From contig JAFLSW010000001.1 of NCBI GenBank assembly GCA_022510725.1, forward strand, positions 62,001-126,000: 64,000 nt of DNA. The letters run 5' to 3'. Position numbers and translations under genes: made by a program. This DNA comes from Lachnospiraceae bacterium. GTDB taxonomy: Bacteria > Bacillota > Clostridia > Lachnospirales > Lachnospiraceae. Within the stretch, counting starts at the first letter, position 1, and every line of letters starts with the position of its first letter. Below the pieces are notes generated by a model. It saw only the letters and a list, made by a program, of their open reading frames with translations, was not told where the DNA came from and did no database searches. This document shows positions 24,119-31,912 of the stretch, in pieces.

Positions 24119-24152
24119 CCATTTTGAAATTTTTCGCTCGATTTCAAAATGG
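24119..24152. terminator. 12-bp inverted repeat downstream of the Rpn gene
   Basis: CCATTTTGAAAT (24119-24130) and ATTTCAAAATGG (24141-24152) form a perfect 12-bp stem with a 10-base loop. It follows the leftward Rpn gene (ending at 24218) and precedes the response-regulator promoter. T runs are weak on both sides, so termination is likely but not certain. Confidence 0.5.
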
Positions 24153-24217
24153 TGAGTTTTATTGAATGAAAATATTAAATAAAATAAACATTATTTCTTC
24201 GAAAATAAAAGACCATG

Positions 24218-25219
24218 TTAAATCTTATATTCTTCTCTAAGTTTTTTCTGCAGTTTTATATCATCAATAGCTGCCATCAATTCATCTATGCGTCCATCTT
24301 GCTTTAGACGCTGAAAAAGGGTATTAACATTTTTTTCGCCTTCTATGCGACCTTCGCGCCTTCCTTCACGCCTTCCTTCGCGTCTTCCCTCGCGCCTTCC
24401 TTCACGCCTGTTCTTTTTTCTTTCATTTTCAAACTCTCTGATGATACCGATTTGAAATTCCATATCTTCCTCTCCTTTTCGTGTGTTTTTTAATATTTCT
24501 TCTACTAATTCTTCCTGGCCATTGCATACAGTCATAAGAATATTTTGCAGCCATTCTTTTAGTTCCTGCTGCTCCTGGGGCATTAAAGCTTCTGACCGCT
24601 TCAGGATCGTCCGTACAGTTTCTGAAAGATTCCCTTTTCTCCATACTTTGTCACAATACATGATATTGTCTAACAGGGTATTGCTGTTTAAAATGAATGT
24701 TTCATCGATTTGGGATAGGTCTACAAGATAGTATTTCAGGTTTAAGACATGACTGCCAAAGATGTTGCTGTTTAGCTGGTATTCCTTTAGTTCCGTCACT
24801 GCATTCCATTTCCGGCTGCCATTATAGAAAACGATAGGGATGATGGCAGGAAGGCGGAAATCCTTTCTTTTCCGGATCTTTTCATCTGTGGATAAGAAAA
24901 TACGCTGCAAGGCGCTGACAATATAGAGCAGTATCCGGAAGATCATGGTGTAGTCCACGCTTGACTGCAGTTCATCCAGCACATAGATATAGGTCTTCTG
25001 ACCATCCGGTTCCGTCAGCTCATATAAAAGGTCAGCCTCCCTGCCTTCATAATCCGGACCGATAAATTCCTTGTTACAGAGCTTGAGCTGGGATACCTTT
25101 AAATCCTTAGTCCAGTCGTCACCGATATACTTTTGTAAGAAGTGTAGAAATTCTTTAGGATTGGACAGATTCCGTTTATAGCCTCTGTCATGGGGAGTTG
25201 ATAATGCCTTTTTTCTCAT
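24218..25219 (-). CDS. Rpn-family PD-(D/E)XK nuclease / putative transposase-like protein
   Basis: A 333-residue protein of the Rpn (YhgA-like) family. The N-terminal nuclease domain shows GREADLLYEL followed by IYVLDELQSSVDYTM, which supplies the Asp and Glu-x-Gln of the PD-(D/E)XK fold, then ALQRIFLS and PAIIPIVFYNGSRKW, hallmarks of this family. The C-terminus holds five REGR units followed by a helical tail. E. coli Rpn proteins promote recombination; Clostridia carry many divergent copies. The ATG at 25219 (MRKKALSTPHDRG) is preferred because AAAGGAAG lies about 10 bases upstream; the frame is open for 29 more codons. It is not part of a recognisable insertion sequence. Confidence 0.85.
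   Translation of the reverse strand: MRKKALSTPHDRGYKRNLSNPKEFLHFLQKYIGDDWTKDLKVSQLKLCNKEFIGPDYEGREADLLYELTEPDGQKTYIYVLDELQSSVDYTMIFRILLYIVSALQRIFLSTDEKIRKRKDFRLPAIIPIVFYNGSRKWNAVTELKEYQLNSNIFGSHVLNLKYYLVDLSQIDETFILNSNTLLDNIMYCDKVWRKGNLSETVRTILKRSEALMPQEQQELKEWLQNILMTVCNGQEELVEEILKNTRKGEEDMEFQIGIIREFENERKKNRREGRREGRREGRREGRREGRIEGEKNVNTLFQRLKQDGRIDELMAAIDDIKLQKKLREEYKI
24347..24406 (-). repeat. Five tandem 12-bp units encoding REGR in the Rpn C-terminus
   Basis: Five near-identical 12-base units (variants of CGCGAAGGAAGG on the minus strand) encode REGR-REGR-REGR-REGR-REGR, with a diverged IEGE unit after them. Such EGR tracts are common in Rpn-type proteins and vary in copy number. In-frame units allow length change without frameshift. 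Confidence 0.9.
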
Positions 25220-25444
25220 ATTTAGTTCTTCCTTTCGGGCATTGCAGGAAGAAAGAACCTCTCCCTGCTTGAAGTGTAAATAATGGGATATCAGCAAGGA
25301 GTTCAAATTTCTCAGAAAACCGATAAAATCGGTGTATTAGATAAAATAGAAATAAAGATTTGAAGTTACTTGCTTGTTTGTATCCTAACACAGGCAAAAA
25401 GGAAGCGCAAGAGAAATGAAAGTGTAAAATTGCACAAAAATAAA

Positions 25445-25474
25445 TTGACAAAATATAATCCGCTTTTTTATAAT
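25445..25474 (+). promoter_or_regulatory. Consensus SigA promoter
   Basis: A perfect TTGACA (25445-25450) and a perfect TATAAT (25469-25474) are separated by 18 bases. This is the strongest promoter match in the window, yet no well-conserved full-length gene follows it; AAGGAG at 25485-25490 comes only about 10 bases after the -10 box. Confidence 0.7.
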
Positions 25475-25496
25475 AAGCGAAAACAAGGAGTTGTTC

Positions 25497-25667
25497 TTGT
25501 ATGTGAAATCAACCGTCCCGTTCGGGAAGGTAAGATCGGTCTATCCGATTCCGGCGTTTCAGCCATATTTCACACATCAAATAGATAGAAGCAGATTATG
25601 TGAAACCGGAGCAGTATACCACGGAACTGAGGGCTTTCTTTCGGGCCATGCAGTGCAGGGGCGATAA
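25497..25667 (+). other. Structured leader or small ORF downstream of the consensus promoter
   Basis: Two readings are possible. As RNA, TGTGAAAT (25502-25509) pairs with ATTTCACA (25567-25574) and closes three small hairpins (TCCC/GGGA near 25515-25526, ATCGG/CCGAT near 25534-25548, GGC/GCC near 25553-25564), a four-way junction. TTTCACA can also pair with TGTGAAA at 25599-25605, which contains the GTG start of the next frame, so two exclusive folds exist. As protein, a TTG at 25497, 6 bases after AAGGAG, opens a 56-codon frame ending at 25667 with no recognised family. The 25220-25600 stretch holds nothing else that can be supported. Confidence 0.3.
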
Positions 25668-26010
25668 GCGTAGATTAGATGAATTGATGGGAACGGAAGA
25701 ATTTAGGCAGTTAAGCGAGGAGGCTCAGATGGCAATTGCGACCCATCTGAATATTTCTGAATTAGAAACAGAGGTAAGAGGAGGCAAAAAAATGTGCAGA
25801 GCATATGAAGAATTAAAAAAAGATTGGAGACAGGAAGGAAGACAGGAAGGAAGAAAAGAAGGAATAGAAACGGGAAAAACAGAAGAAAAGCTTCAAGTAA
25901 TACAGCAAATGATAAAAGAAGGACTGGATGAAGCGTTGATCCAAAGGGTGACCAGGTGTACAGAAGCAGAATATGCCAAAGCGGTCAGAGCTATAAGAGA
26001 ATGGAAATAA
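25600..26010 (+). pseudogene. C-terminal fragment of an Rpn-family gene
   Basis: A 136-residue frame from GTG at 25600 that corresponds to the distal part of Clostridia Rpn proteins: ELRAFFRAMQCRGDKRRLDE, EFRQLSEEAQMAIATHLN, MCRAYEELKKDW, the RQEGRQEGRKEG tract and a helical tail. The PD-(D/E)XK nuclease domain that should precede it (about 200 residues) is absent, and the start has no convincing ribosome-binding site. It is therefore best read as a truncated remnant, though translation from the strong promoter at 25445 cannot be excluded. It lies beside an intact Rpn gene of opposite orientation, suggesting past rearrangement. Confidence 0.65.
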
Positions 26011-26138
26011 AATGGAAAATTTTTGGAAAAATTTTCCGCAAAGTATTATGTTGACCACAAAATCTACGAGGTTTTTAAATTTTTGTTGCAAATATTGATT
26101 TTTTTTACAAATTTTTAACAAAATTGAAGGATTTGCCA

Positions 26139-26167
26139 TTGCAATTGTTTACATAATTCGATATACT
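26139..26167 (+). promoter_or_regulatory. Promoter of the secreted amidase gene
   Basis: TTGCAA (26139-26144) and TATACT (26162-26167) are spaced by 17 bases, 43 bases before the ATG at 26211. AAGGAAGG provides the ribosome-binding site. Confidence 0.55.
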
Positions 26168-26210
26168 GTAACTAACTTTGGGTCACAGACTGAATTAAGG
26201 AAGGTGTATT

Positions 26211-29200
26211 ATGAAAAGGAAAGTATCGAGAATTCTGGCGGTTGTAATGGCATTTTTAGTTACCATAACAACGGTAATGCCTGAAAGTGTGTATGCGGCA
26301 CAGGTCACAACAGGAGGTCTGGGGAGACCGATCATCTCTGTAAACGGCATACCATCGGCAGAACAAACTTCAGACAGTGGAGAGGCTCTTCCAAATGAGT
26401 CGGAATCATTGGATGAAACAGATTCTTTAGATGAGATAGATTCCTCGGATGAGTCGGGATTTTCGGAGGAGACTGTTTCCGGTGATGAAATAGACTCCTT
26501 TGGGGAAAAAGGCAAACTGAATTACCTTTATTTGGAAAATAAATTTATTGAAACACCGGGTGAGCAGAATGTCTTAGTAGGCTTTGGAGATGAAGAAACT
26601 GTTATTACAGGTGGAACTTTAGAACTGAAAAATTATGATACAGAAGAGATCCTTACTTATTCCAGTGAGGATGCCTTAGATAATGCCATCCTTTTCAATA
26701 TGGCTTTTTCTTCTGAAGAAAAGGGAATTTATGAAGTGACCGGCGTTACAGTCCGGACGGAAGACGGAAAAGAAACCCGTGTTCCTTTGTCCGATACCGG
26801 AATGGCTAAGGTATATTTTGGCGTAGATGAAGAGTTTTCTGAATCGGAAGAAGAGATCGATCTATTAGACGCTTCTTCTATCGAGATGCAGATCGTTTCT
26901 TTTGACGAAAGCATATCCGAGGTAGAAACGGAGAGCATTACTGCAGCAGTTGAGAATGCATTGGATGAAGCAAAAGAAGCAGTAATAGAAGAACAGGCAT
27001 CCAGGCCCCAGACTTATTCTGCAGCCGTGCCAATGGCTGCCAATGCGGTTGCACCTATCTCTGCAGGAGGAAAACTGGTCGTAGTATTGGATCCCGGTCA
27101 TGATGCTACCCATGCAGGTGCAAGTGCAAACGGTTTAAGAGAAGAAGAATTAACTTTAAAGATCGCCCAGTATTGTAAGGCGGAACTGGAGCAGTATAAC
27201 GGGGTCGCAGTATACATGACCCGTACTTCCGCAAGCTGTCCTCATCCCGGTACTACCAGTACGGTTGACAATTATGATCGTGTAGAGTATGCGAAAAGCG
27301 TGGGAGCGGATATTTATGTCAGCATCCATTTGAATTCTGCAGGGGCTTCAGCAAAAGGATCAGAAGTATATTATCCGAATCCCAGTTATAACAGCAATAT
27401 CGGTACGAAGGGAGCGAATCTTGCTACCCAGATCTTAAGACAGCTGAAAGCGCTGGGATTGGCTGACAGGGGAATCAAGATCCGTAATTCAGAAGATAAC
27501 AGCTTGTATCCTGACGGATCCCTAGCTGATTATTATGGTGTCATCAAAAACTCCAAGTTGGCAGGTTTCCCGGGAGTTATCATTGAGCATGCTTTTTTGA
27601 CCAATGCTGAGGATGCGGCATTCTTAAAGAATGAGGCGAATCTGAAAAACATCGGTGTAGCGGATGCGACAGGTATTGCCAATTACCTGGGATTGAGCAA
27701 GATTAAGATCACCTCTTCTGCGCCTGTTATCCAGAATGTAAATAATGGGGCAGGAACTTTCGAGGTAAGTGTATCCGGCGTTTCACCTGTGGCTTCTGTA
27801 TCCAATGTGCGGGTTGGTGTATGGAGTGCCGCAAATGGACAGGATGACTTGAAATGGTATAATATGACCAATACTGGTAATGGTACTTATAAGCTGACGA
27901 TAGATATTAAAAATCATAATTATGAAACAGGACTTTATAATGCTCATGTTTATGCCACAGATATACAGGGGGGTAGCCATTTCCTTGGTGGGCCATCCTG
28001 TGTAATAGATAAAGTTACGGCAAAAATTGATAAGCTCAGTGCCACTGTGTCAGCTGATGAAAAAAATGTAACAATCACAGCAACCAGCTCAACCGGACTG
28101 AGTAATCTGCGTTTTGCGGTATGGAGTGCTGTAAATGGTCAAGATGACTTAATTTGGTATACAGCGAAGAATAGTGGAAATGGCACATGGAGTGTTACGG
28201 TACCGGTTTCTGCGCATAAAGGATCGTCAGGCGTTTATAATGTGCATGCCTATGGCGGTAATATTTATGCTTCGAATTCACTTTTGGGAAATGTAACATT
28301 TAATATTGCCGGTCCTACAAAAGGCACAGTAAGTGCAAAAAATGTGAATGAAGGAGCAGGAACCTTTACAGCAGAAGTAAGAGGAGCGAGCTCGGCATCA
28401 GGGATATCCGAGGTAAGGATAGCGGTATGGAGCAAGAGTGACCAGAGCAACATCAAGTGGTACACGGCAGCAAAGCAGAGCGATGGAAGCTACGCAGTCA
28501 ATGTGAATCTGGCAAATCATGGCTATGAATATGGAAAATATAATATTCATGCCTATGTAAAAGATGGAAATGGCATACAGATACTGACGGCAGGAAGTGT
28601 AACAATCAGCCAACCTAAAGCAGTGGTAACTGCAGCGGGGAACGGTAACCAGACCCAGTATGCATTAAGAGCCAGCAATGTAGGCTATGCAGGCGGGGTA
28701 AAGGAGGTCCGGTTTGCGGTATGGAGTGTAGCGAACGGACAGGATGATATCGTCTGGTATAAAGGCCAGAATAACGGCAGTGGTGTATGGAGTGCCAACG
28801 CGGTAATCGCGAACCATAAGACAGCAGGAACCTACAATGTACACATGTATATTGTGGATGCCAAAGGCGGACTGCATCTTGGTGGCAGCACTACTTTTAC
28901 TGTGAATGGTCCTACAAAAGGCACAGTAAGTGCAAAAAATGTGAATGAAGGAGCAGGAACCTTTACAGCAGAAGTAAGAGGAGCGAGCTCGGCATCAGGG
29001 ATATCCGAGGTAAGGATAGCGGTATGGAGCAAGAGTGACCAGAGCAACATCAAGTGGTACACGGCAGCAAAGCAGAGCGATGGAAGCTACGCAGTCAATG
29101 TGAATCTGGCAAATCATGGCTATGAATATGGAAAATATAATATTCATGCCTATGTAAAAGATGGAAATGGCATACAGATACTGACGGCAGGAAGTGTAAC

Positions 29201-30350
29201 AATCAGCCAACCTAAAGCAGTGGTAACTGCAGCGGGGAACGGTAACCAGACCCAGTATGCATTAAGAGCCAGCAATGTAGGCTATGCAGGCGGGGTAAAG
29301 GAGGTCCGGTTTGCGGTATGGAGTGTAGCGAACGGACAGGATGATATCGTCTGGTATAAAGGCCAGAATAACGGCAGTGGTGTATGGAGTGCCAACGCGG
29401 TAATCGCGAACCATAAGACAGCAGGAACCTACAATGTACACATGTATATTGTGGATGCCAAAGGCGGACTGCATCTTGGTGGCAACACTACTTTTACAGT
29501 AAATGCCAATACAGTTTCCGCTATATCTCTTGCAAATGTAAGAGAAAGTGATGGGACTTTTACGGTTCAGATCAATGGTGCATCTGCAGTTTCAGGTATA
29601 TCCAATGTGAGAGTTGCTGTATGGTGTGCAGCAAATCAGCGTGATATTGTTTGGTATACGGCAACTGATTTGAAAAATGGCAATTATCAGGTAGGAGTGG
29701 ATATTAGAAATCATCAAAGTAATACCGGCGTCTATCAAATACATGTGTATGTTACAGGAAAAAATGGGGTAAATACCCTTGCGGGAAACACAACATGTAA
29801 GATGTTAAATGTGACAAATGTTCTGCATCCCATTATGGGGTCCACCTCTGTGACAGTTGACCAGCTGGTTGCATATTATAATTCTTCCGGTGCAACATAT
29901 CCAAGCTATTATGCTGGTACTGAAGCGCCTACACTTCGTCAATTCTGCCAGATTTACATTAACGAGTGTAACGCAGAAGGTGTGAAAGCGGAAGTTGCCT
30001 TTGTACAAGCTATGAAGGAAACCAACTTCTTAAGATATGGCGGAGATGTAAACATCAGCCAGTTTAATTTTGCGGGAATCGGAGCTACCGGCGGCGGAGT
30101 GCCGGGAAATTCCTTCTCCAGTGTGACCGTAGGTATCAGGGCACAGGTACAGCACCTAAAAGCCTATGCAAGCAATGATCCCTTAAATCAGGGATGTGTG
30201 GATCCTAGGTTCCAGTATGTGACCAGGAATACGGCTCCTTATTGTGAATGGCTGGGGATCAATGAAAATCCCTATAAGGCAGGATGGGCAACAGCTGTAA
30301 GATACGGATATGACATCGTAGATAGGATCACAAAATTAAAACAATTATAA
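26211..30350 (+). CDS. Secreted N-acetylmuramoyl-L-alanine amidase / glucosaminidase with GBS/Bsp-like repeats
   Basis: A 1379-residue exported cell-wall hydrolase. Residues 1-30 are a signal peptide (basic start, hydrophobic core, VYA-A cleavage region). A Ser/Asp/Glu-rich segment (50-105) and an acidic region lead to an Amidase_3 domain (about 288-498) with the zinc ligands His297 (LDPGH), a Glu at 311-313, His373 (SIHLNS) and Glu459 (IIEHAFL). Seven GBS/Bsp-like repeats of about 100 residues (500-1200; motif RxAVWSxxNGQDDIxWY) follow. The C-terminus (about 1210-1379) is a glucosaminidase-type domain with AFVQAMKETNF carrying the likely catalytic Glu. No LPxTG anchor is present, so the repeats probably bind the wall. 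Single-gene unit with its own promoter and a strong terminator. Confidence 0.92.
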   Translation: MKRKVSRILAVVMAFLVTITTVMPESVYAAQVTTGGLGRPIISVNGIPSAEQTSDSGEALPNESESLDETDSLDEIDSSDESGFSEETVSGDEIDSFGEKGKLNYLYLENKFIETPGEQNVLVGFGDEETVITGGTLELKNYDTEEILTYSSEDALDNAILFNMAFSSEEKGIYEVTGVTVRTEDGKETRVPLSDTGMAKVYFGVDEEFSESEEEIDLLDASSIEMQIVSFDESISEVETESITAAVENALDEAKEAVIEEQASRPQTYSAAVPMAANAVAPISAGGKLVVVLDPGHDATHAGASANGLREEELTLKIAQYCKAELEQYNGVAVYMTRTSASCPHPGTTSTVDNYDRVEYAKSVGADIYVSIHLNSAGASAKGSEVYYPNPSYNSNIGTKGANLATQILRQLKALGLADRGIKIRNSEDNSLYPDGSLADYYGVIKNSKLAGFPGVIIEHAFLTNAEDAAFLKNEANLKNIGVADATGIANYLGLSKIKITSSAPVIQNVNNGAGTFEVSVSGVSPVASVSNVRVGVWSAANGQDDLKWYNMTNTGNGTYKLTIDIKNHNYETGLYNAHVYATDIQGGSHFLGGPSCVIDKVTAKIDKLSATVSADEKNVTITATSSTGLSNLRFAVWSAVNGQDDLIWYTAKNSGNGTWSVTVPVSAHKGSSGVYNVHAYGGNIYASNSLLGNVTFNIAGPTKGTVSAKNVNEGAGTFTAEVRGASSASGISEVRIAVWSKSDQSNIKWYTAAKQSDGSYAVNVNLANHGYEYGKYNIHAYVKDGNGIQILTAGSVTISQPKAVVTAAGNGNQTQYALRASNVGYAGGVKEVRFAVWSVANGQDDIVWYKGQNNGSGVWSANAVIANHKTAGTYNVHMYIVDAKGGLHLGGSTTFTVNGPTKGTVSAKNVNEGAGTFTAEVRGASSASGISEVRIAVWSKSDQSNIKWYTAAKQSDGSYAVNVNLANHGYEYGKYNIHAYVKDGNGIQILTAGSVTISQPKAVVTAAGNGNQTQYALRASNVGYAGGVKEVRFAVWSVANGQDDIVWYKGQNNGSGVWSANAVIANHKTAGTYNVHMYIVDAKGGLHLGGNTTFTVNANTVSAISLANVRESDGTFTVQINGASAVSGISNVRVAVWCAANQRDIVWYTATDLKNGNYQVGVDIRNHQSNTGVYQIHVYVTGKNGVNTLAGNTTCKMLNVTNVLHPIMGSTSVTVDQLVAYYNSSGATYPSYYAGTEAPTLRQFCQIYINECNAEGVKAEVAFVQAMKETNFLRYGGDVNISQFNFAGIGATGGGVPGNSFSSVTVGIRAQVQHLKAYASNDPLNQGCVDPRFQYVTRNTAPYCEWLGINENPYKAGWATAVRYGYDIVDRITKLKQL
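28311..28907 (+). repeat. 597-bp tandem duplication, copy 1
   Basis: This 597-bp block encodes two consecutive GBS/Bsp-like repeats (199 residues). It is repeated immediately downstream; the two copies look identical by eye except for three substitutions in the last 24 bases, only one of which changes an amino acid (Ser to Asn). Confidence 0.95.
28908..29504 (+). repeat. 597-bp tandem duplication, copy 2
   Basis: Second copy of the two-repeat block, in frame with the first. Near identity over such length, including silent positions, points to a recent duplication or ongoing gene conversion, and allows expansion or contraction by homologous recombination. Confidence 0.95.
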
Positions 30351-30358
30351 AAAGATTG

Positions 30359-30408
30359 AAAAGACATTGGTGCTTTGCTGAAAAGTGAAGCACCAATGTC
30401 TTTTCTTG
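30359..30408 (+). terminator. Strong intrinsic terminator after the amidase gene
   Basis: A perfect 17-bp stem (30359-30375 with 30388-30404) with a 12-base loop ends in TCTTTTC. It lies 8 bases after the stop codon and isolates the amidase from the rfbC operon. Confidence 0.92.
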
Positions 30409-30434
30409 AAACTTAATGGCTATAATGCTATAAT
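30406..30434 (+). promoter_or_regulatory. Promoter of the rfbC-wzm-wzt operon
   Basis: TTGAAA (30406-30411) and a perfect TATAAT (30429-30434) are spaced by 17 bases, directly after the amidase terminator and about 65 bases before the ATG at 30500. Confidence 0.65.
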
Positions 30435-30499
30435 AAACAAGATTATGTATATATTAAAAATGGCATAGTAATGCGCATAAATAAAAGGAGCTGCTGAAT

Positions 30500-31060
30500 A
30501 TGGGAAAAATTTCCGTCGAAACATGTGAAATTGAAGGATTAAAGGTCATTACCCCTACAGTATTTGGGGATGAAAGAGGATATTTCATGGAGACCTACAA
30601 TTATAATGATTTTAAAGAAGCAGGCATTGATGTACAGTTTGTACAGGATAATCAATCCGCTTCCAAGAAAGGTGTTTTAAGAGGACTTCATTTTCAGATC
30701 AATTATCCCCAGGACAAGCTGGTACGAGTGGTAGCCGGAGAAGTATTTGATGTTGCTGTGGATCTAAGACCCGGATCGAAAACATTCGGAAAATGGTTTG
30801 GGGTCAGATTATCAGCAGAAAATAAAAAGCAATTCTTTATCCCCAAAAATTTTGCACATGGCTTTATGGTCTTATCCGATTATGCAGAGTTTGCTTATAA
30901 ATGTACTGATTTTTATCATCCCAATGATGAGGGCGGACTGCTTTGGTGCGATCCCGAGATCGGAGTGGATTGGCCTATTCCTGAGGGTATGACAAAGGAA
31001 GATCTGATCATCTCCGAGAAGGATACAAAATGGGGCGGCATCAGCAGTTATAAAAAATAA
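30500..31060 (+). CDS. rfbC: dTDP-4-dehydrorhamnose 3,5-epimerase
   Basis: A 186-residue cupin enzyme (RmlC) that epimerises dTDP-4-keto-6-deoxyglucose at C3 and C5 on the way to dTDP-L-rhamnose. It has GVLRGLHFQINYPQDKLVRV with the catalytic His, VFDVAVDLRPGSKTFGKW, and FIPKNFAHGFMVLSDYAEF. Length is standard. AAAGGAG lies about 10 bases upstream of the ATG. rmlA, rmlB and rmlD are not in the window, so they must be elsewhere in the genome. It heads the ABC-exporter operon, suggesting rhamnose or a related 6-deoxyhexose in that glycan. Confidence 0.94.
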   Translation: MGKISVETCEIEGLKVITPTVFGDERGYFMETYNYNDFKEAGIDVQFVQDNQSASKKGVLRGLHFQINYPQDKLVRVVAGEVFDVAVDLRPGSKTFGKWFGVRLSAENKKQFFIPKNFAHGFMVLSDYAEFAYKCTDFYHPNDEGGLLWCDPEIGVDWPIPEGMTKEDLIISEKDTKWGGISSYKK

Positions 31061-31076
31061 TTGGAGATATACGCAT

Positions 31077-31901
31077 ATGGGTAAATTAAAAGCAGTTTTA
31101 GAACTGCCTTTGGAGTTATATCGAAATAGAAGACTGATTTTGAAACTGTCCAAAAATGATTTTAAAACCAGATATGCAGGCTCTTATCTGGGAATCATCT
31201 GGGCGTTTATTCAGCCCATTGTAACGATCCTGGTTTATTGGTTTGTCTTTGAAAAAGGACTGAAGGCAGGGGGAGTGCTGACCAAGGAAGGCATAGAGGT
31301 CACCTTTGTGCTTTGGCTTTCTGCAGGTCTGATACCCTGGTTTTTCTTTTCAGAAGCATTGAATAATGCCACCAATGCGCTTTTGGAATACAGTTATCTG
31401 GTTAAAAAAGTGGTGTTTAAGATTAGTATCCTGCCTATCATTAAGATCATATCGGCTTTATTTGTGCATGTATTCTTTGTTGTATTCTTGTTGATTCTAT
31501 GTGCATGTTATGGCTATTATCCGCAATGGTACACACTCCAGGTGTTGTATTATTCTTTTTGTATGTTCATCTTTGTCCTTGCGCTCAGCTATGCTACCAG
31601 TGCTATTGTGATCTTTTTTAGGGATCTTTCTCAGATTATCAATATCATTCTTCAGATTGGAATGTGGGTCACTCCTATTATGTGGCAGGTAAGCATTCTC
31701 TCAGAGGATGTTCAAAAGATCTTCAAGTTAAACCCCATGTATTATATCGTAGATGGATACAGACAGTCCCTGTTTTATAAAGAATGGTTCTGGGAGCATC
31801 CCTGGATGACCCTCTATTTCTGGGTTCTGACAGGTATCGTATTTATCATCGGGGCAGTCATTTTTAAACGGTTGAAACCGCACTTTGCGGATGTTTTATA
31901 G
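31077..31901 (+). CDS. wzm: ABC-2 type polysaccharide exporter, permease subunit (Wzm)
   Basis: A 274-residue membrane protein with six helices. It shows the family pattern RDFKTRYAGSYLGIIWAFIQPI-like sequence near residues 27-48 (here KNDFKTRYAGSYLGIIWAF), WLSAGLIPWFFFSEALNNAT, and a C-terminal NPMYYIVDGYRQSLFY. With Wzt it exports finished undecaprenyl-linked polysaccharides, as opposed to the unit-by-unit Wzx route. It starts 16 bases after rfbC and ends 11 bases before wzt. Confidence 0.93.
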   Translation: MGKLKAVLELPLELYRNRRLILKLSKNDFKTRYAGSYLGIIWAFIQPIVTILVYWFVFEKGLKAGGVLTKEGIEVTFVLWLSAGLIPWFFFSEALNNATNALLEYSYLVKKVVFKISILPIIKIISALFVHVFFVVFLLILCACYGYYPQWYTLQVLYYSFCMFIFVLALSYATSAIVIFFRDLSQIINIILQIGMWVTPIMWQVSILSEDVQKIFKLNPMYYIVDGYRQSLFYKEWFWEHPWMTLYFWVLTGIVFIIGAVIFKRLKPHFADVL

Positions 31902-31912
31902 GAAGGAAAACC

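Noticed and set aside
24347..24406. Short tandem repeats that could be mistaken for a small CRISPR-like array
   Set aside because: The 12-base units are contiguous, without spacers, and encode REGR in frame within an Rpn gene.
25500..25576. Possible tRNA-like cloverleaf
   Set aside because: The closing stem and three hairpins exist, but loop sizes, the T-loop consensus and the CCA-end context do not fit a tRNA.
25370..25588. Plus-strand open frame of 72 codons before the Rpn fragment
   Set aside because: It begins upstream of the consensus promoter, has no ribosome-binding site and resembles no family; the structured-RNA or TTG-start reading fits the signals better.
24218..26010. Insertion sequence bounded by the two Rpn genes
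   Set aside because: No terminal inverted repeats, target duplications or DDE transposase are visible; Rpn proteins are only distantly linked to transposition.
28398..29474. Minus-strand open frames inside the amidase repeats
   Set aside because: They recur with the 597-bp period because they are shadows of the repeated plus-strand gene.
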